Below, one piece after another: positions 40,406 to 48,757 of a stretch of DNA of 64,000 nt. The position numbers and the translations under genes are program-made. Every line of letters begins with the position of its first letter. The stretch's first letter is position 1. The stretch covers positions 1 to 64,000 of the forward strand of contig CAYNEO010000013.1 in NCBI GenBank assembly GCA_964396245.1, in the 5' to 3' direction. A model generated the notes under the pieces. That model had not been told where the DNA came from. It searched no databases and was given only the letters and a program-made list of their open reading frames with translations. The stretch is from CAYNEO01 sp964396245. Its GTDB lineage: Bacteria; Zixibacteria; MSB-5A5; GN15; FEB-12.

Positions 40406-42079
40406 ATGGATATCGAACGCGAAATTCTCGAGACAGACATACTTGTTGTTGGAGCCGGACCGGCCGGTTTGGCCCTTGCCTATAAGCTTGCCCGGCTGGT
40501 GGCTGAAGCGGGGGTCGACATGCCTGAAATACTCCTGATGGAGAAGGGTTCTTATGTCGGCGCCCACGCGCTTTCCGGGGCGGTGATGGACCCGCGCGGT
40601 CTGGCCGAACTCATTCCCGATTTTGTCGACAAAGGGGCTCCGCTGGCGGCAAAGGTGGAAGCGGATTCATTCTACTATTTGACTGAATCAGGCTCGCTCA
40701 AAGCGCCTTTCATGCCGCCTCCGCTGCAGAACCACGGCAACTACATTGTCTCGCTGAACAAGCTGACCGGCTGGATGGCCGAGCAAGTGGAAGCGGCCGG
40801 AATCGACATCTACCCGGGGCTGGCCGGATACGATCTCTTGATCGAAGACGGCCGCGTGACGGGTGTGCAGACGGTTGACATGGGGCTCGACAAGGAAGGC
40901 AACCCCAAGGCGAACTTCGAGCCCGGTTCACTTATCAAAGCAAAAGTCACGGTGCTGTGTGAAGGCGTCCATGGCTCACTCACAAGGCACGCGTACGAAA
41001 AGATTCCGGAGTTGCTGGCCAACGCCGAACCGCAGTCGTACCTGACCGGTGTCAAGGAAGTCTGGGAAATTCCCGAAGGGCGCATCAAGGCAGGGACGGT
41101 AATTCATACGGTCGGATTTCCGGCGGCGGATTACGAGTATGGCGGCGGGTGGATCTACGCGATGTCGGACAAAGAGCTTTCGGTCGGCTACGCCGTGGGC
41201 CTGGATTCACCTGATCCTACCTCCGACCCGCACATGAAATTCCAGCGCTATAAGACGCATAAGTTACTTCGGGGACTGCTCGAAGGCGGCACGATGCTGC
41301 ACTACGGTGCGAAGGCGATCCCTGATGCCGGGTACTACAGCATTCCGAAACTGTATCACGACGGCCTGATGTTGTGCGGTGATTCGGCCGGGATGCTCGA
41401 TCCGTCGCGGCTGAAAGGAATACATCTCGCGATCAAATCCGGGATCATGGCCGCGGAGACGCTGTTTGACGCCGTGAAGCAGGGTGACTATTCCACGGAA
41501 GTTCTCAAGGGATACCGTGAACGGTTCGAGAACAGCTGGGCAAAAGAGCAATTGATGAAGTCGCGCAATTTCCACGCGGGTTTCAAGGGCGGCCTGATGA
41601 TGGGGATGTTCCACGCCGGGATGCAGATGGTTACCGGCGGGCGGGGACTGTTTGATCGTCGCGAACACGAGCGCGATCACGAGTACATGATGAAGATCGA
41701 TGAGTTCAAGCGGCGGTTCGGAGAGGCCCCGAGGAAGCCGGAACTCAAATTCGACAATAAGTACCTGTTCGATAAGGTGACCGATGTCTACAAGTCGGGC
41801 ACGATGCACGAAGAGCACCAGCCGCCGCACCTGGTGATTGCGGATTACGACATCTGCAATAACCGCTGCACCGAGGAATACGGCAACCCGTGTCAACACT
41901 TCTGTCCGGCCCAAGTCTATGAGATGGTTGATGACGGCGACAGGCCGGGCAATGTGAAACTGCAGCTGACACCGTCCAACTGCGTACACTGCAAGACGTG
42001 CGATATCCGTGATCCCTACCAGGTGATCCGATGGGTTACGCCGCAGGGCGGAGAAGGGCCGAATTATACGGATTGTTGA
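40406..42079 (+). CDS. Electron transfer flavoprotein-ubiquinone oxidoreductase
   Basis: 557 residues from the ATG at 40406 (a G-rich ribosome site precedes it; an in-frame ATG at 40391 is less well placed). VVGAGPAGLALAYKLA binds FAD, and GAHALSGAVMDPRGL and GDSAGMLDPSRLKGIHLAIK are typical. The C-terminal ferredoxin-like part has CNNRC, NPCQHFCPAQVYE and NCVHCKTCDIRDPYQVIRWV, giving a 4Fe-4S cluster. It passes electrons from ETF to quinone during fatty acid or amino acid oxidation. The ETF subunits are not in the window. Confidence 0.93.
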   Translation: MDIEREILETDILVVGAGPAGLALAYKLARLVAEAGVDMPEILLMEKGSYVGAHALSGAVMDPRGLAELIPDFVDKGAPLAAKVEADSFYYLTESGSLKAPFMPPPLQNHGNYIVSLNKLTGWMAEQVEAAGIDIYPGLAGYDLLIEDGRVTGVQTVDMGLDKEGNPKANFEPGSLIKAKVTVLCEGVHGSLTRHAYEKIPELLANAEPQSYLTGVKEVWEIPEGRIKAGTVIHTVGFPAADYEYGGGWIYAMSDKELSVGYAVGLDSPDPTSDPHMKFQRYKTHKLLRGLLEGGTMLHYGAKAIPDAGYYSIPKLYHDGLMLCGDSAGMLDPSRLKGIHLAIKSGIMAAETLFDAVKQGDYSTEVLKGYRERFENSWAKEQLMKSRNFHAGFKGGLMMGMFHAGMQMVTGGRGLFDRREHERDHEYMMKIDEFKRRFGEAPRKPELKFDNKYLFDKVTDVYKSGTMHEEHQPPHLVIADYDICNNRCTEEYGNPCQHFCPAQVYEMVDDGDRPGNVKLQLTPSNCVHCKTCDIRDPYQVIRWVTPQGGEGPNYTDC

Positions 42080-42236
42080 GCACTTGCCGTATATCAGACT
42101 ATTCCGGTATCCGCCCGGCTTTGCAGGATCGGGGTATATCCGGGGATCGGGGCAACATGTGAGTCGGATTCTCTCCCGGGCACAGAAAAACTATCATTGG
42201 ACTGAATATACGGGCCGCTTCACACGTATTTGAGAT

Positions 42237-43085
42237 ATGCTGACTAAAGTTGTTGCGGTTCAGGCCCGGCTCGGAGAGCGGCTGACTCTTGAAGAAAAAC
42301 TCCACATTTTTCGCGAGCGGCCGGACTTCGTCTGTCTGCCCGAGTACTACCTGCTCGATGATACGGTCCATGACTACCACCGGGCGGCTCTTCGACGAAC
42401 GGAATTTCTTGAATACCTGCAACGATTGTCGGATGAACTCTCAACCTGCCTGGTAGCAGGCACAATTGTCGAAGCCGAGGGAGAGAAACTCTACAATACA
42501 TCGTACCTGATAGACCATGGCGATATCAAGGGCCGATATCGAAAACGAAATCCGGTGCCGGGTGAATTGCAGAAGGGGATCACGCCGGGTGATGAGGCTT
42601 ATGTGAGCGATATCGATGATGTCCGGGTGGGGATGCTGATATGCGGCGACGTGTTCAATATGGATAATTATCGCGACATGGCGGCGGTGGATGCCGACCT
42701 GGTGTTTGTGCCGACGACCTCGGCGCTGAGGCCGGATGATTCGTGGTCACACAAGCAATTGCGGGACCGGAAGTACTTTCAGGCGGGCGCCGAGGCGGCC
42801 GGGGCGTTTGTGATCAAGGTGTGCGGTGTCGGACGCATTTTCGGCAAGCCGCTTCAGGGTCGCTCGCTGGTGGCTGCTCCATGGGGTATTCTGGCACGGA
42901 CACAGATGATCAACGAGCAGGATAAGCGTATCATATCGATCACGCTCGGTATCGATGAACTCAGGGAATTTCGCGTCAAGTATCGCGGCGCCTCTGGAGA
43001 GACGCGCAGCCGTTCGGACGGAGATTATGAAGAGAACCTGCAGAAAGTCACTGCCAGGCACTCACATCGCAATCGGCCCGATTGA
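42237..43085 (+). CDS. Carbon-nitrogen hydrolase (nitrilase superfamily)
   Basis: 282 residues. The Glu-Lys-Cys triad is visible: Glu in VCLPEYYL, Lys in GRYRKRNPVPGE and Cys in GMLICGDVFN. Members hydrolyse C-N bonds in nitriles, amides or carbamoyl groups; the shortened active-site strands (PTTSALRPDDSW) do not point to one substrate. A polar, Arg-rich C-terminal tail extends the fold. About 160 bases without an obvious promoter precede it. Confidence 0.87.
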   Translation: MLTKVVAVQARLGERLTLEEKLHIFRERPDFVCLPEYYLLDDTVHDYHRAALRRTEFLEYLQRLSDELSTCLVAGTIVEAEGEKLYNTSYLIDHGDIKGRYRKRNPVPGELQKGITPGDEAYVSDIDDVRVGMLICGDVFNMDNYRDMAAVDADLVFVPTTSALRPDDSWSHKQLRDRKYFQAGAEAAGAFVIKVCGVGRIFGKPLQGRSLVAAPWGILARTQMINEQDKRIISITLGIDELREFRVKYRGASGETRSRSDGDYEENLQKVTARHSHRNRPD

Positions 43086-43168
43086 TCTCCGCATTTTTCA
43101 ATCTTCCATCACGACAGAAGATGCCGTATGTTTGCAGAGCATCTGCTTTTTGCAACGTGAGGAGGCGT

Positions 43169-43429
43169 ATGTCGCCGGAATTGATTGGATCGGTAGGAGT
43201 GGGGCTGTTACTGCTGGCCTTTGCACTGAACGTGATGGGAAGACTCTCGGAGCAGGGAGTATTATACTTGCTGATGAACCTGATCGGCGCCGGGCTGTCG
43301 GCGTGGTACGCATTGGCGAGCGGTTCGCTCCCGTTTTTGGTTCTCGAAGGCGTTTGGGGGCTGGTAGCCCTGTTGCGGCTGTTGCTTAAAATGAAAACGG
43401 GTTCTCAGCCGGCGGCAGAGAACCCGTGA
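43169..43429 (+). CDS. Small membrane protein of the CBU_0592 type
   Basis: 86 residues from the ATG at 43169, preceded by GAGGAGG at 4-5 bases. Three hydrophobic helices, with SVGVGLLLLAFALNVMGRL, YLLMNLIGAGLSAWYALAS and PFLVLEGVWGLVALLRL in order, match the CBU_0592-like family of unknown function. Its last 30 bases double as a terminator for the convergent foldase gene. Confidence 0.8.
   Translation: MSPELIGSVGVGLLLLAFALNVMGRLSEQGVLYLLMNLIGAGLSAWYALASGSLPFLVLEGVWGLVALLRLLLKMKTGSQPAAENP
43397..43427 (-). terminator. Terminator of the foldase gene, inside the tail of the opposite gene
   Basis: acgggttctc (43397-43406) and gagaacccgt (43418-43427) form a perfect 10-bp stem. Reading the minus strand, TTTTCATTTT follows; on the plus strand no T-run follows. 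It serves the minus-strand gene but lies wholly within the last codons of the small membrane protein. Confidence 0.78.
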
Positions 43430-43447
43430 AAATCGGTTGCACGCGTA

Positions 43448-45301
43448 TCAATACATCGATCCGTCGGTCTCGGCATTCATACTGGCGATGTTATTGACGA
43501 TATCAGATTTTTCCACGAGATGCTGATACCATCCGTTCAGCACTTTCTGCTGCTCCGCGAACTGCAGTGTCTGCATGACGGAATCGCGTTTTTCGGTGAA
43601 CGTGCTCAAGTCGGGAGTGATGCGTTCTTTGAGCTTGAAGATCACCACGCCGGCCTGTGACTCTACCGGTTCGCTGATCTGGCCGGGTTCCGTGAGCGAG
43701 AAGGCGGCGCCGATGGCGGCCGGGCTGCTGCCGATACCTCCCTGGATATATGACTTGCGATTGAACGGATTCGGTTCCAGGAACTGTCCGCCGTGTTCGT
43801 CGGCGACGGTCTTCATGTCCTTGCCGTTCTTGATTTCGTCGTATACCTCCTGACCGGCGGCCAGCGCCATGTCCACCATCTTATCCTTGACAATAAGATC
43901 CTTGACACGAGACTCGACGTCCGCAAAGGGGGCGACACCTGCGGGTAATTGCTCTTTGAGTTCGGCCACGAAGTACATTCTGGAATTGCCGAGGATGTCG
44001 GACAGAGCACCCGGCTTCTGCTGGAATGCGAAGTCATTGAGTTTTTGATTGAATCCAATCTTGCCGATGGGCTGGTCCTTCCCGAACGGGCCTGTCTCCT
44101 CAACTTGCAGGCCGTATTCAGCGGCCGCGGAGTCGAATCCTTTTTCCGGTACCGATGCGACGAAGTCGTTCATCACTTCGAAGAGGCTGTCCATGGTCTC
44201 GGTCGACGGTACGGTCTTGATGAGAATATGAGCGACATGGGCCTCTTCCACTTTCTCCTTCTTGCCGTTGACATCCTTTGTGTCGGTGCGGTAACCGAAG
44301 TGCTTGATAATGTGCCAGCCGAACTGGGTGCGGAAGGGTTGCGATATGTCGCCGGCTTTCATGGTGAAAGACAGCGAATCGAACTCGGGAACCATCCGGC
44401 CCTTCTGGAACCACCCGAGGTCGCCGCCGTTCTTGGCGGAGTTGTCCTCGGAGTACATCTCAGCCATTTCGGCGAAATCCGCCCCGGCCATCAGAGAATC
44501 ATAAACGATGCTGATACGCCGGTACGACCTTTCCCAGTCTGCCTCCGAGGGCAACTTCAGCAGCGACGCAACCCTGAGAACTGCTCGTTCATCGACCTTG
44601 AACTCTTCCTTGTGCTTTTGGTAATAAGTCTGCATTTCTTCATCGGTCGCCGTCGGCGGCGGAGTTGAGAACAACTTCAGAGGCAAGAGGACCACGTCGA
44701 CTTTCAAGGATTCCGCACTGGCGAGGAAGTTCTGTCGCACCTGATCGTCGGTAACCTGAACCGTCTGGGCGATATACTGCTGGACCTTCAATTTCAGGAT
44801 ATCATTCCTGACGAGGCTTTCGACGGAAGCCCAGAAAGGCGCGGCCTGAGGGTTCAGCATAGCCTGGAGATACTTCTGGGCGTCGAACTTTCCCTCGGTC
44901 TGAAACTGAGTCATTTGCTGGAGATAGGGCGGCGGATTATATCGGAGATACTGATAGACCTCGTCTTCGGTTACGGTCAGGTGAAATTTTTTCGCCTGCT
45001 GCAGGAGCAATCGGTCCTGGAGAATCTGCTGCCAGGCTTGCTGTTCGATCTGCTGTATTTTCTCGTCGGGGAGTTCTTCGTCGGCACCCTCAGCCGCCTG
45101 GCGATAGAGATCCTGGTAAGTGCGGTTATAGACTTCCCAACTAACCTGTTCGCCGTTGATTTTGGCGGCGAACGTGGCGCCCATGCCGGCACGATTACGG
45201 CTGGCATATTCCAGGCCCCACTGCAGGACGATGAGACCGACAAATGCTAAAAGAGCGATGATCATAATGGGGACAATCATCCGGCGTAGAAATGCAAACA
45301 T
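43448..45301 (-). CDS. PpiD/SurA-type periplasmic foldase (parvulin)
   Basis: 617 residues. One N-terminal membrane anchor (about 10-28, IVPIMIIALLAFVGLIVLQW) is followed by a SurA_N-like helical chaperone domain, where NGEQVSWEVYNRTYQDLY is typical, and a parvulin prolyl isomerase domain (EDNSAKNGGDLGWFQKGRMV, FRTQFGWHIIKHFG). A second, more divergent rotamase-like repeat follows (VEEAHVAHILIKTVPS and onward). This layout matches PpiD: inner-membrane-anchored, helping secreted and outer-membrane proteins fold. Start next to a GAGGAG ribosome site; divergent from the M23 gene. Confidence 0.9.
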   Translation of the reverse strand: MFAFLRRMIVPIMIIALLAFVGLIVLQWGLEYASRNRAGMGATFAAKINGEQVSWEVYNRTYQDLYRQAAEGADEELPDEKIQQIEQQAWQQILQDRLLLQQAKKFHLTVTEDEVYQYLRYNPPPYLQQMTQFQTEGKFDAQKYLQAMLNPQAAPFWASVESLVRNDILKLKVQQYIAQTVQVTDDQVRQNFLASAESLKVDVVLLPLKLFSTPPPTATDEEMQTYYQKHKEEFKVDERAVLRVASLLKLPSEADWERSYRRISIVYDSLMAGADFAEMAEMYSEDNSAKNGGDLGWFQKGRMVPEFDSLSFTMKAGDISQPFRTQFGWHIIKHFGYRTDTKDVNGKKEKVEEAHVAHILIKTVPSTETMDSLFEVMNDFVASVPEKGFDSAAAEYGLQVEETGPFGKDQPIGKIGFNQKLNDFAFQQKPGALSDILGNSRMYFVAELKEQLPAGVAPFADVESRVKDLIVKDKMVDMALAAGQEVYDEIKNGKDMKTVADEHGGQFLEPNPFNRKSYIQGGIGSSPAAIGAAFSLTEPGQISEPVESQAGVVIFKLKERITPDLSTFTEKRDSVMQTLQFAEQQKVLNGWYQHLVEKSDIVNNIASMNAETDGSMY

Positions 45302-45350
45302 TCAGTACTTCTCCTCAGTTATCAGAACGCAAAACTTTGTCGTTACCCGA

Positions 45351-45380
45351 TTGTTGCCGAAACAGGCCTTCAAATATAAC
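45351..45380 (+). promoter_or_regulatory. Promoter of the M23-family gene
   Basis: TTGTTG at 45351-45356, an 18-base spacer and TATAAC at 45375-45380. The leader to the ATG at 45497 is about 110 bases. Confidence 0.6.
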
Positions 45381-45496
45381 CAAAATGCCCGATTTTGCAA
45401 CAAGACGTTGTTGCATATTATACTATTGGCTGCTTTATTTGGTACGATAGACAGACTGCACCGTATAACATCGTAGAATCAGACTGCTTGAGGCTT

Positions 45497-47785
45497 ATGC
45501 ACAAGATATCGACCACCCGGCTCGTTTTTTTACTGCTCTTATTCTCTTTCACCACAACAGCTTATGCTGCGACCCCGCAGTGGCCGCTGAAACGGCAGGT
45601 TGACCTGTCATCCGGCTTTGGCGATTACCGCCAGAAGCGTTTCCACGCCGGTCTGGACATCAGGACCGGAGGGAAACCGGGTGACGAGCTCCATTCACCG
45701 GTCGACGGTTATGTCTGGCGGATCAAAATGTCCTACGAGGGGTATGGTAAAGGCCTGTATGTCAAGGGGGACGACGGATATATCTATGTTTTCGGGCATC
45801 TCTCGGATTTTGCACGCAGGATTGACCGAGTGGTCAAGCACGAACAGGTGGCGGCAAAAAGGTATTATGTCGACCTGTACTTTCCACCTGATTCTCTTCC
45901 GGTCAAGGCGGGGGAGGTTATTGCGTTTACGGGCCAAACCGGTTCCGGTGCGCCGCACCTTCACTTCGAACGGCGAACGTCGGACAATATGCCGGTAAAC
46001 CCGCTCCTGCACGGCTATAAGATAGGCGACAAGACGAGGCCGACCTTCACGCGGGTCGGTTTCAGACTCACGGATGATCATTCACTTCTCCCGGAAGGCA
46101 CACGGGAGGCATTTTACGGCGTTACCAGAGAAAAAGCGGGTAACTACACGCTGGATACGATGCTGTATTTCAACAGTCCTTTCGGTTTCGAAGTCGAGTG
46201 TTTCGACCAGATGCGACCGGGAGGGATGAAGCAGGCGGTGTATTCCTTGACGTTGAATATCGACGGCGAACCGTACTATGAAGTGCTTTTTGATACCCTT
46301 GATTTTGCCACCGGTCGCGCGGTTGATCTTGTGTATGACTACCGGCAGGCTGTCGACGGCGACAAACGAGTGCGGCGGCTTTATTACCGGGCGGGCAATA
46401 CTTACCGGGGCGCCCGTTCGCTGACTGACCCATCAGGTGTATTCGGGCTCGACCCGACCACGGCCATCGGTCGTCACGAGGCGAAGGTAGTGGCGCGCGA
46501 TTGCTACGGGAATACGTCTGAGCTCAAATTTGACTTCCTGTGGGGTCCGCCGGGGTATGTCTACACCAGGGATTCGACGGTGAAGCCCAACGACACGACA
46601 TTCGTTTTCCATTTTTCGCCGGTGAAAGGCTATAAGAAACTCGATATCGACTCGGTGATGGTATTGGTCAACCGGGGAATCGAGTGGGGGCCGGTCGAAG
46701 GCTACACGATGAAGCGGTATGATGACGGCAAATTCAGCATTGAAGCTGCGGGCTTCGGCGTGATGCTCGCAACCGCCCGGCTGGGGCTGATGACCAAGTC
46801 CGGCGCGTTTATCATCGACAACCTGTTCAGCGGCGTGGACCGTGCCGCAGTCAAGAAGCCGCGCATGCAATATGAGATTATCGAGGACGGCATGCTGGTT
46901 ACGATAACCTGCGATAATCTTCGTGCGAGCGATTTCTATTTACGGCTGTATCGGAACGGCCAAATGCTGGCGGCGCTCAAGCCCACCCGGTTAATAACGA
47001 AACAGATGTATGCGTTTTTCATTCCCCCGAAGCCGGAATACGCGAAGATAGACTACCTTGACATAGCGCTGGACCCGGAGTATCCGACCAATCCGAATTT
47101 TGGATGGGATGTCGGTATTTTCGTGGCAGGGATGAGAGAGGACGAAGAATTGACCATTGACAGCATGCTGGTGCTGCATACCGGCCGCGAGAATTTCTAC
47201 ACGCCGAGTTTTGTCGCGATCGAGAAGCAGGTGGTGGAGTTGCGTTTCACCAAGAAGGTGAATTCAGATTTCTACCGGGTGAAGCCGGATGCATTTATTA
47301 CGGCCAGTGATTTTGACATATCGTACACATTTGACAGCACCGCGTACCTTCCGGAAAAAACAGGGCTGTGCTGGCTTGACGAGAAGGACAACAAATGGGT
47401 GTGGCTGGATGACAATGCGGGGGACGGCACGATGTTAACGGCGAGTTCGCAGGGCGGCGGTCCTTTCACGGCGGTAATCGATGACCGTCCGCCGACGATC
47501 AGCGATCTTTCGCCGCATGAAGGATGGAACTACCGTAATCCGCGACCGACGATACGATTTCTGCTCGATGACGAGATATCGGGTATTCGCGATGATCGCA
47601 ACATAAGTATCAGCATCGACGGCGAGTGGCTCATTCCCGAGTATGAGCCGGAGACAAAGATCTGCCGCAGCCGGCCGCTGGAGGACCTCAGCGAAGGGTT
47701 CCACAAGCTGGACATCGTCGTGACCGACCGTGCCGGTAACATGACCGAACAATCAGTGACATTCAACGTTGATAAAAACAGGTAG
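45497..47785 (+). CDS. Secreted M23-family (LytM) metallopeptidase-like protein
   Basis: 762 residues from the ATG at 45497, which has TGAGG upstream and gives a signal peptide (TTRLVFLLLLFSFTTTAYA). The LytM domain (about 20-180) has HAGLDIRTG and PHLHFERR, the H-x3-D and H-x-H zinc ligands, so it may cut peptidoglycan cross-links. The remaining roughly 580 residues are beta-rich, Ig-like segments with bacterial Ig-type motifs near the end (VVTDRAGNMTEQSVTFNVD). Long C-terminal extensions on M23 proteins are unusual and suggest surface or periplasmic localisation. Convergence with cell-wall genes: mreB lies 3.6 kb downstream. Confidence 0.88.
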   Translation: MHKISTTRLVFLLLLFSFTTTAYAATPQWPLKRQVDLSSGFGDYRQKRFHAGLDIRTGGKPGDELHSPVDGYVWRIKMSYEGYGKGLYVKGDDGYIYVFGHLSDFARRIDRVVKHEQVAAKRYYVDLYFPPDSLPVKAGEVIAFTGQTGSGAPHLHFERRTSDNMPVNPLLHGYKIGDKTRPTFTRVGFRLTDDHSLLPEGTREAFYGVTREKAGNYTLDTMLYFNSPFGFEVECFDQMRPGGMKQAVYSLTLNIDGEPYYEVLFDTLDFATGRAVDLVYDYRQAVDGDKRVRRLYYRAGNTYRGARSLTDPSGVFGLDPTTAIGRHEAKVVARDCYGNTSELKFDFLWGPPGYVYTRDSTVKPNDTTFVFHFSPVKGYKKLDIDSVMVLVNRGIEWGPVEGYTMKRYDDGKFSIEAAGFGVMLATARLGLMTKSGAFIIDNLFSGVDRAAVKKPRMQYEIIEDGMLVTITCDNLRASDFYLRLYRNGQMLAALKPTRLITKQMYAFFIPPKPEYAKIDYLDIALDPEYPTNPNFGWDVGIFVAGMREDEELTIDSMLVLHTGRENFYTPSFVAIEKQVVELRFTKKVNSDFYRVKPDAFITASDFDISYTFDSTAYLPEKTGLCWLDEKDNKWVWLDDNAGDGTMLTASSQGGGPFTAVIDDRPPTISDLSPHEGWNYRNPRPTIRFLLDDEISGIRDDRNISISIDGEWLIPEYEPETKICRSRPLEDLSEGFHKLDIVVTDRAGNMTEQSVTFNVDKNR

Positions 47786-47820
47786 CAGAAACCCAATCCA
47801 GAAAATCACCGAGTTTCCGA

Positions 47821-48531
47821 GTGCTATTTCCGATCCGTGATGACAATCCGACTTATGGCAAGCCGTATGTTACAGTAGGCTTGATCATTCTCAATGCCCT
47901 GGTCTTTTTGTACACGAGGTCGCTTGGTGCGAGGAGTTTCGAGATATTCCTGTTTCACTGGGGCTACACGCCGGATTTCATCTTCGGTGATCTCGCTTCC
48001 ATGGCGCCGGCATCGATCTACCTGACACCATTGACCTCGATGTTTCTCCACGGCGGCTGGCTTCACTTGATCGGCAACATGTGGTTCCTGTGGATTTTCG
48101 GCAACAATGTCGAAGATTATTTCGGTCCGACGAAGTATATACTGTTTTATCTCGTGTCGGGTATCGCCGCGATTGCGTTGTATACGCTGTTCAATCCTGG
48201 TTCGCAGGTGCCGCTGGTAGGGGCCTCGGGAGCCATTGCGGGGGTCATGGGGGCATATATCGTTCTTCACCCGCGCGCCGATATCACCTGTTTGCTGTTT
48301 TTCTTTTTCATCACATTTGTCACGCTGCCGGCCAAAATCGTGCTCGGGCTGTGGTTCTTCTACCAAATACTCATGTCGTTACTGGGCAGCACCTCCGGCG
48401 GCGGAGTCGCGTGGCTGGCTCATGTGGGTGGTTTCGTTTTCGGCTGGGCATTGCTCAAGGCGGTCATACGGTTTCGCGGCGGGGGGACAACACCACGGGG
48501 AGGGCAGCGCGTCTATAAGATCCAGTGGTAG
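47821..48531 (+). CDS. Rhomboid-family intramembrane serine protease
   Basis: 236 residues with six or seven helices. Catalytic Ser in VGASGAIAGVMGAY and His in WLAHVGGFVFG; HGGWLHLIGNMWFLWIFG is the conserved loop/helix region. It cleaves membrane proteins inside the bilayer; target unknown. The start is a GTG without a clear ribosome site, 35 bases after the M23 stop. Confidence 0.92.
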   Translation: MLFPIRDDNPTYGKPYVTVGLIILNALVFLYTRSLGARSFEIFLFHWGYTPDFIFGDLASMAPASIYLTPLTSMFLHGGWLHLIGNMWFLWIFGNNVEDYFGPTKYILFYLVSGIAAIALYTLFNPGSQVPLVGASGAIAGVMGAYIVLHPRADITCLLFFFFITFVTLPAKIVLGLWFFYQILMSLLGSTSGGGVAWLAHVGGFVFGWALLKAVIRFRGGGTTPRGGQRVYKIQW

Positions 48532-48565
48532 TCGGTTTGCCGTATATTTCATTCGAACGTATTTC

Positions 48566-48619
48566 CCGTCAGATATTAAGCACGGAACTATAACTTATTG
48601 TGTTATAGTATACTGACGG
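48566..48619. promoter_or_regulatory. Nested inverted repeat between rhomboid and maeB
   Basis: An outer stem ccgtcag (48566-48572)/ctgacgg (48613-48619) and an inner stem actataac (48587-48594)/gttatagt (48602-48609) are both perfect. No T-run follows, so a simple terminator is unlikely; it could be a processing site or an operator. Confidence 0.4.
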
Positions 48620-48669
48620 TTATGTTCTGGCGGTGATTGACCGGTGTAGAAGATTATGACTAAAACGGC

Positions 48670-48697
48670 TTGACTATTGATAAAAACCTCATATCTA
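48670..48697 (+). promoter_or_regulatory. Candidate promoter of maeB
   Basis: TTGACT at 48670-48675, a 16-base spacer and TATCTA at 48692-48697. A CTATAC at 48695-48700 is an alternative -10. The start would be near 48704, upstream of the palindrome at 48720. Confidence 0.5.
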
Positions 48698-48719
48698 TAC
48701 CGTGCTTGTGAAAAAAATA

Positions 48720-48734
48720 ACCAATATAATTGGT
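48720..48734. promoter_or_regulatory. Palindrome ACCAATATAATTGGT before maeB
   Basis: A perfect 15-bp palindrome with 6-bp arms, between the predicted transcription start and the AGGAG ribosome site (ATG at 48758). This is the size and place of an operator for a dimeric repressor, or of a small leader hairpin. Confidence 0.45.
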
Positions 48735-48757
48735 GAGAATATCAGGAGTTAGATTCC

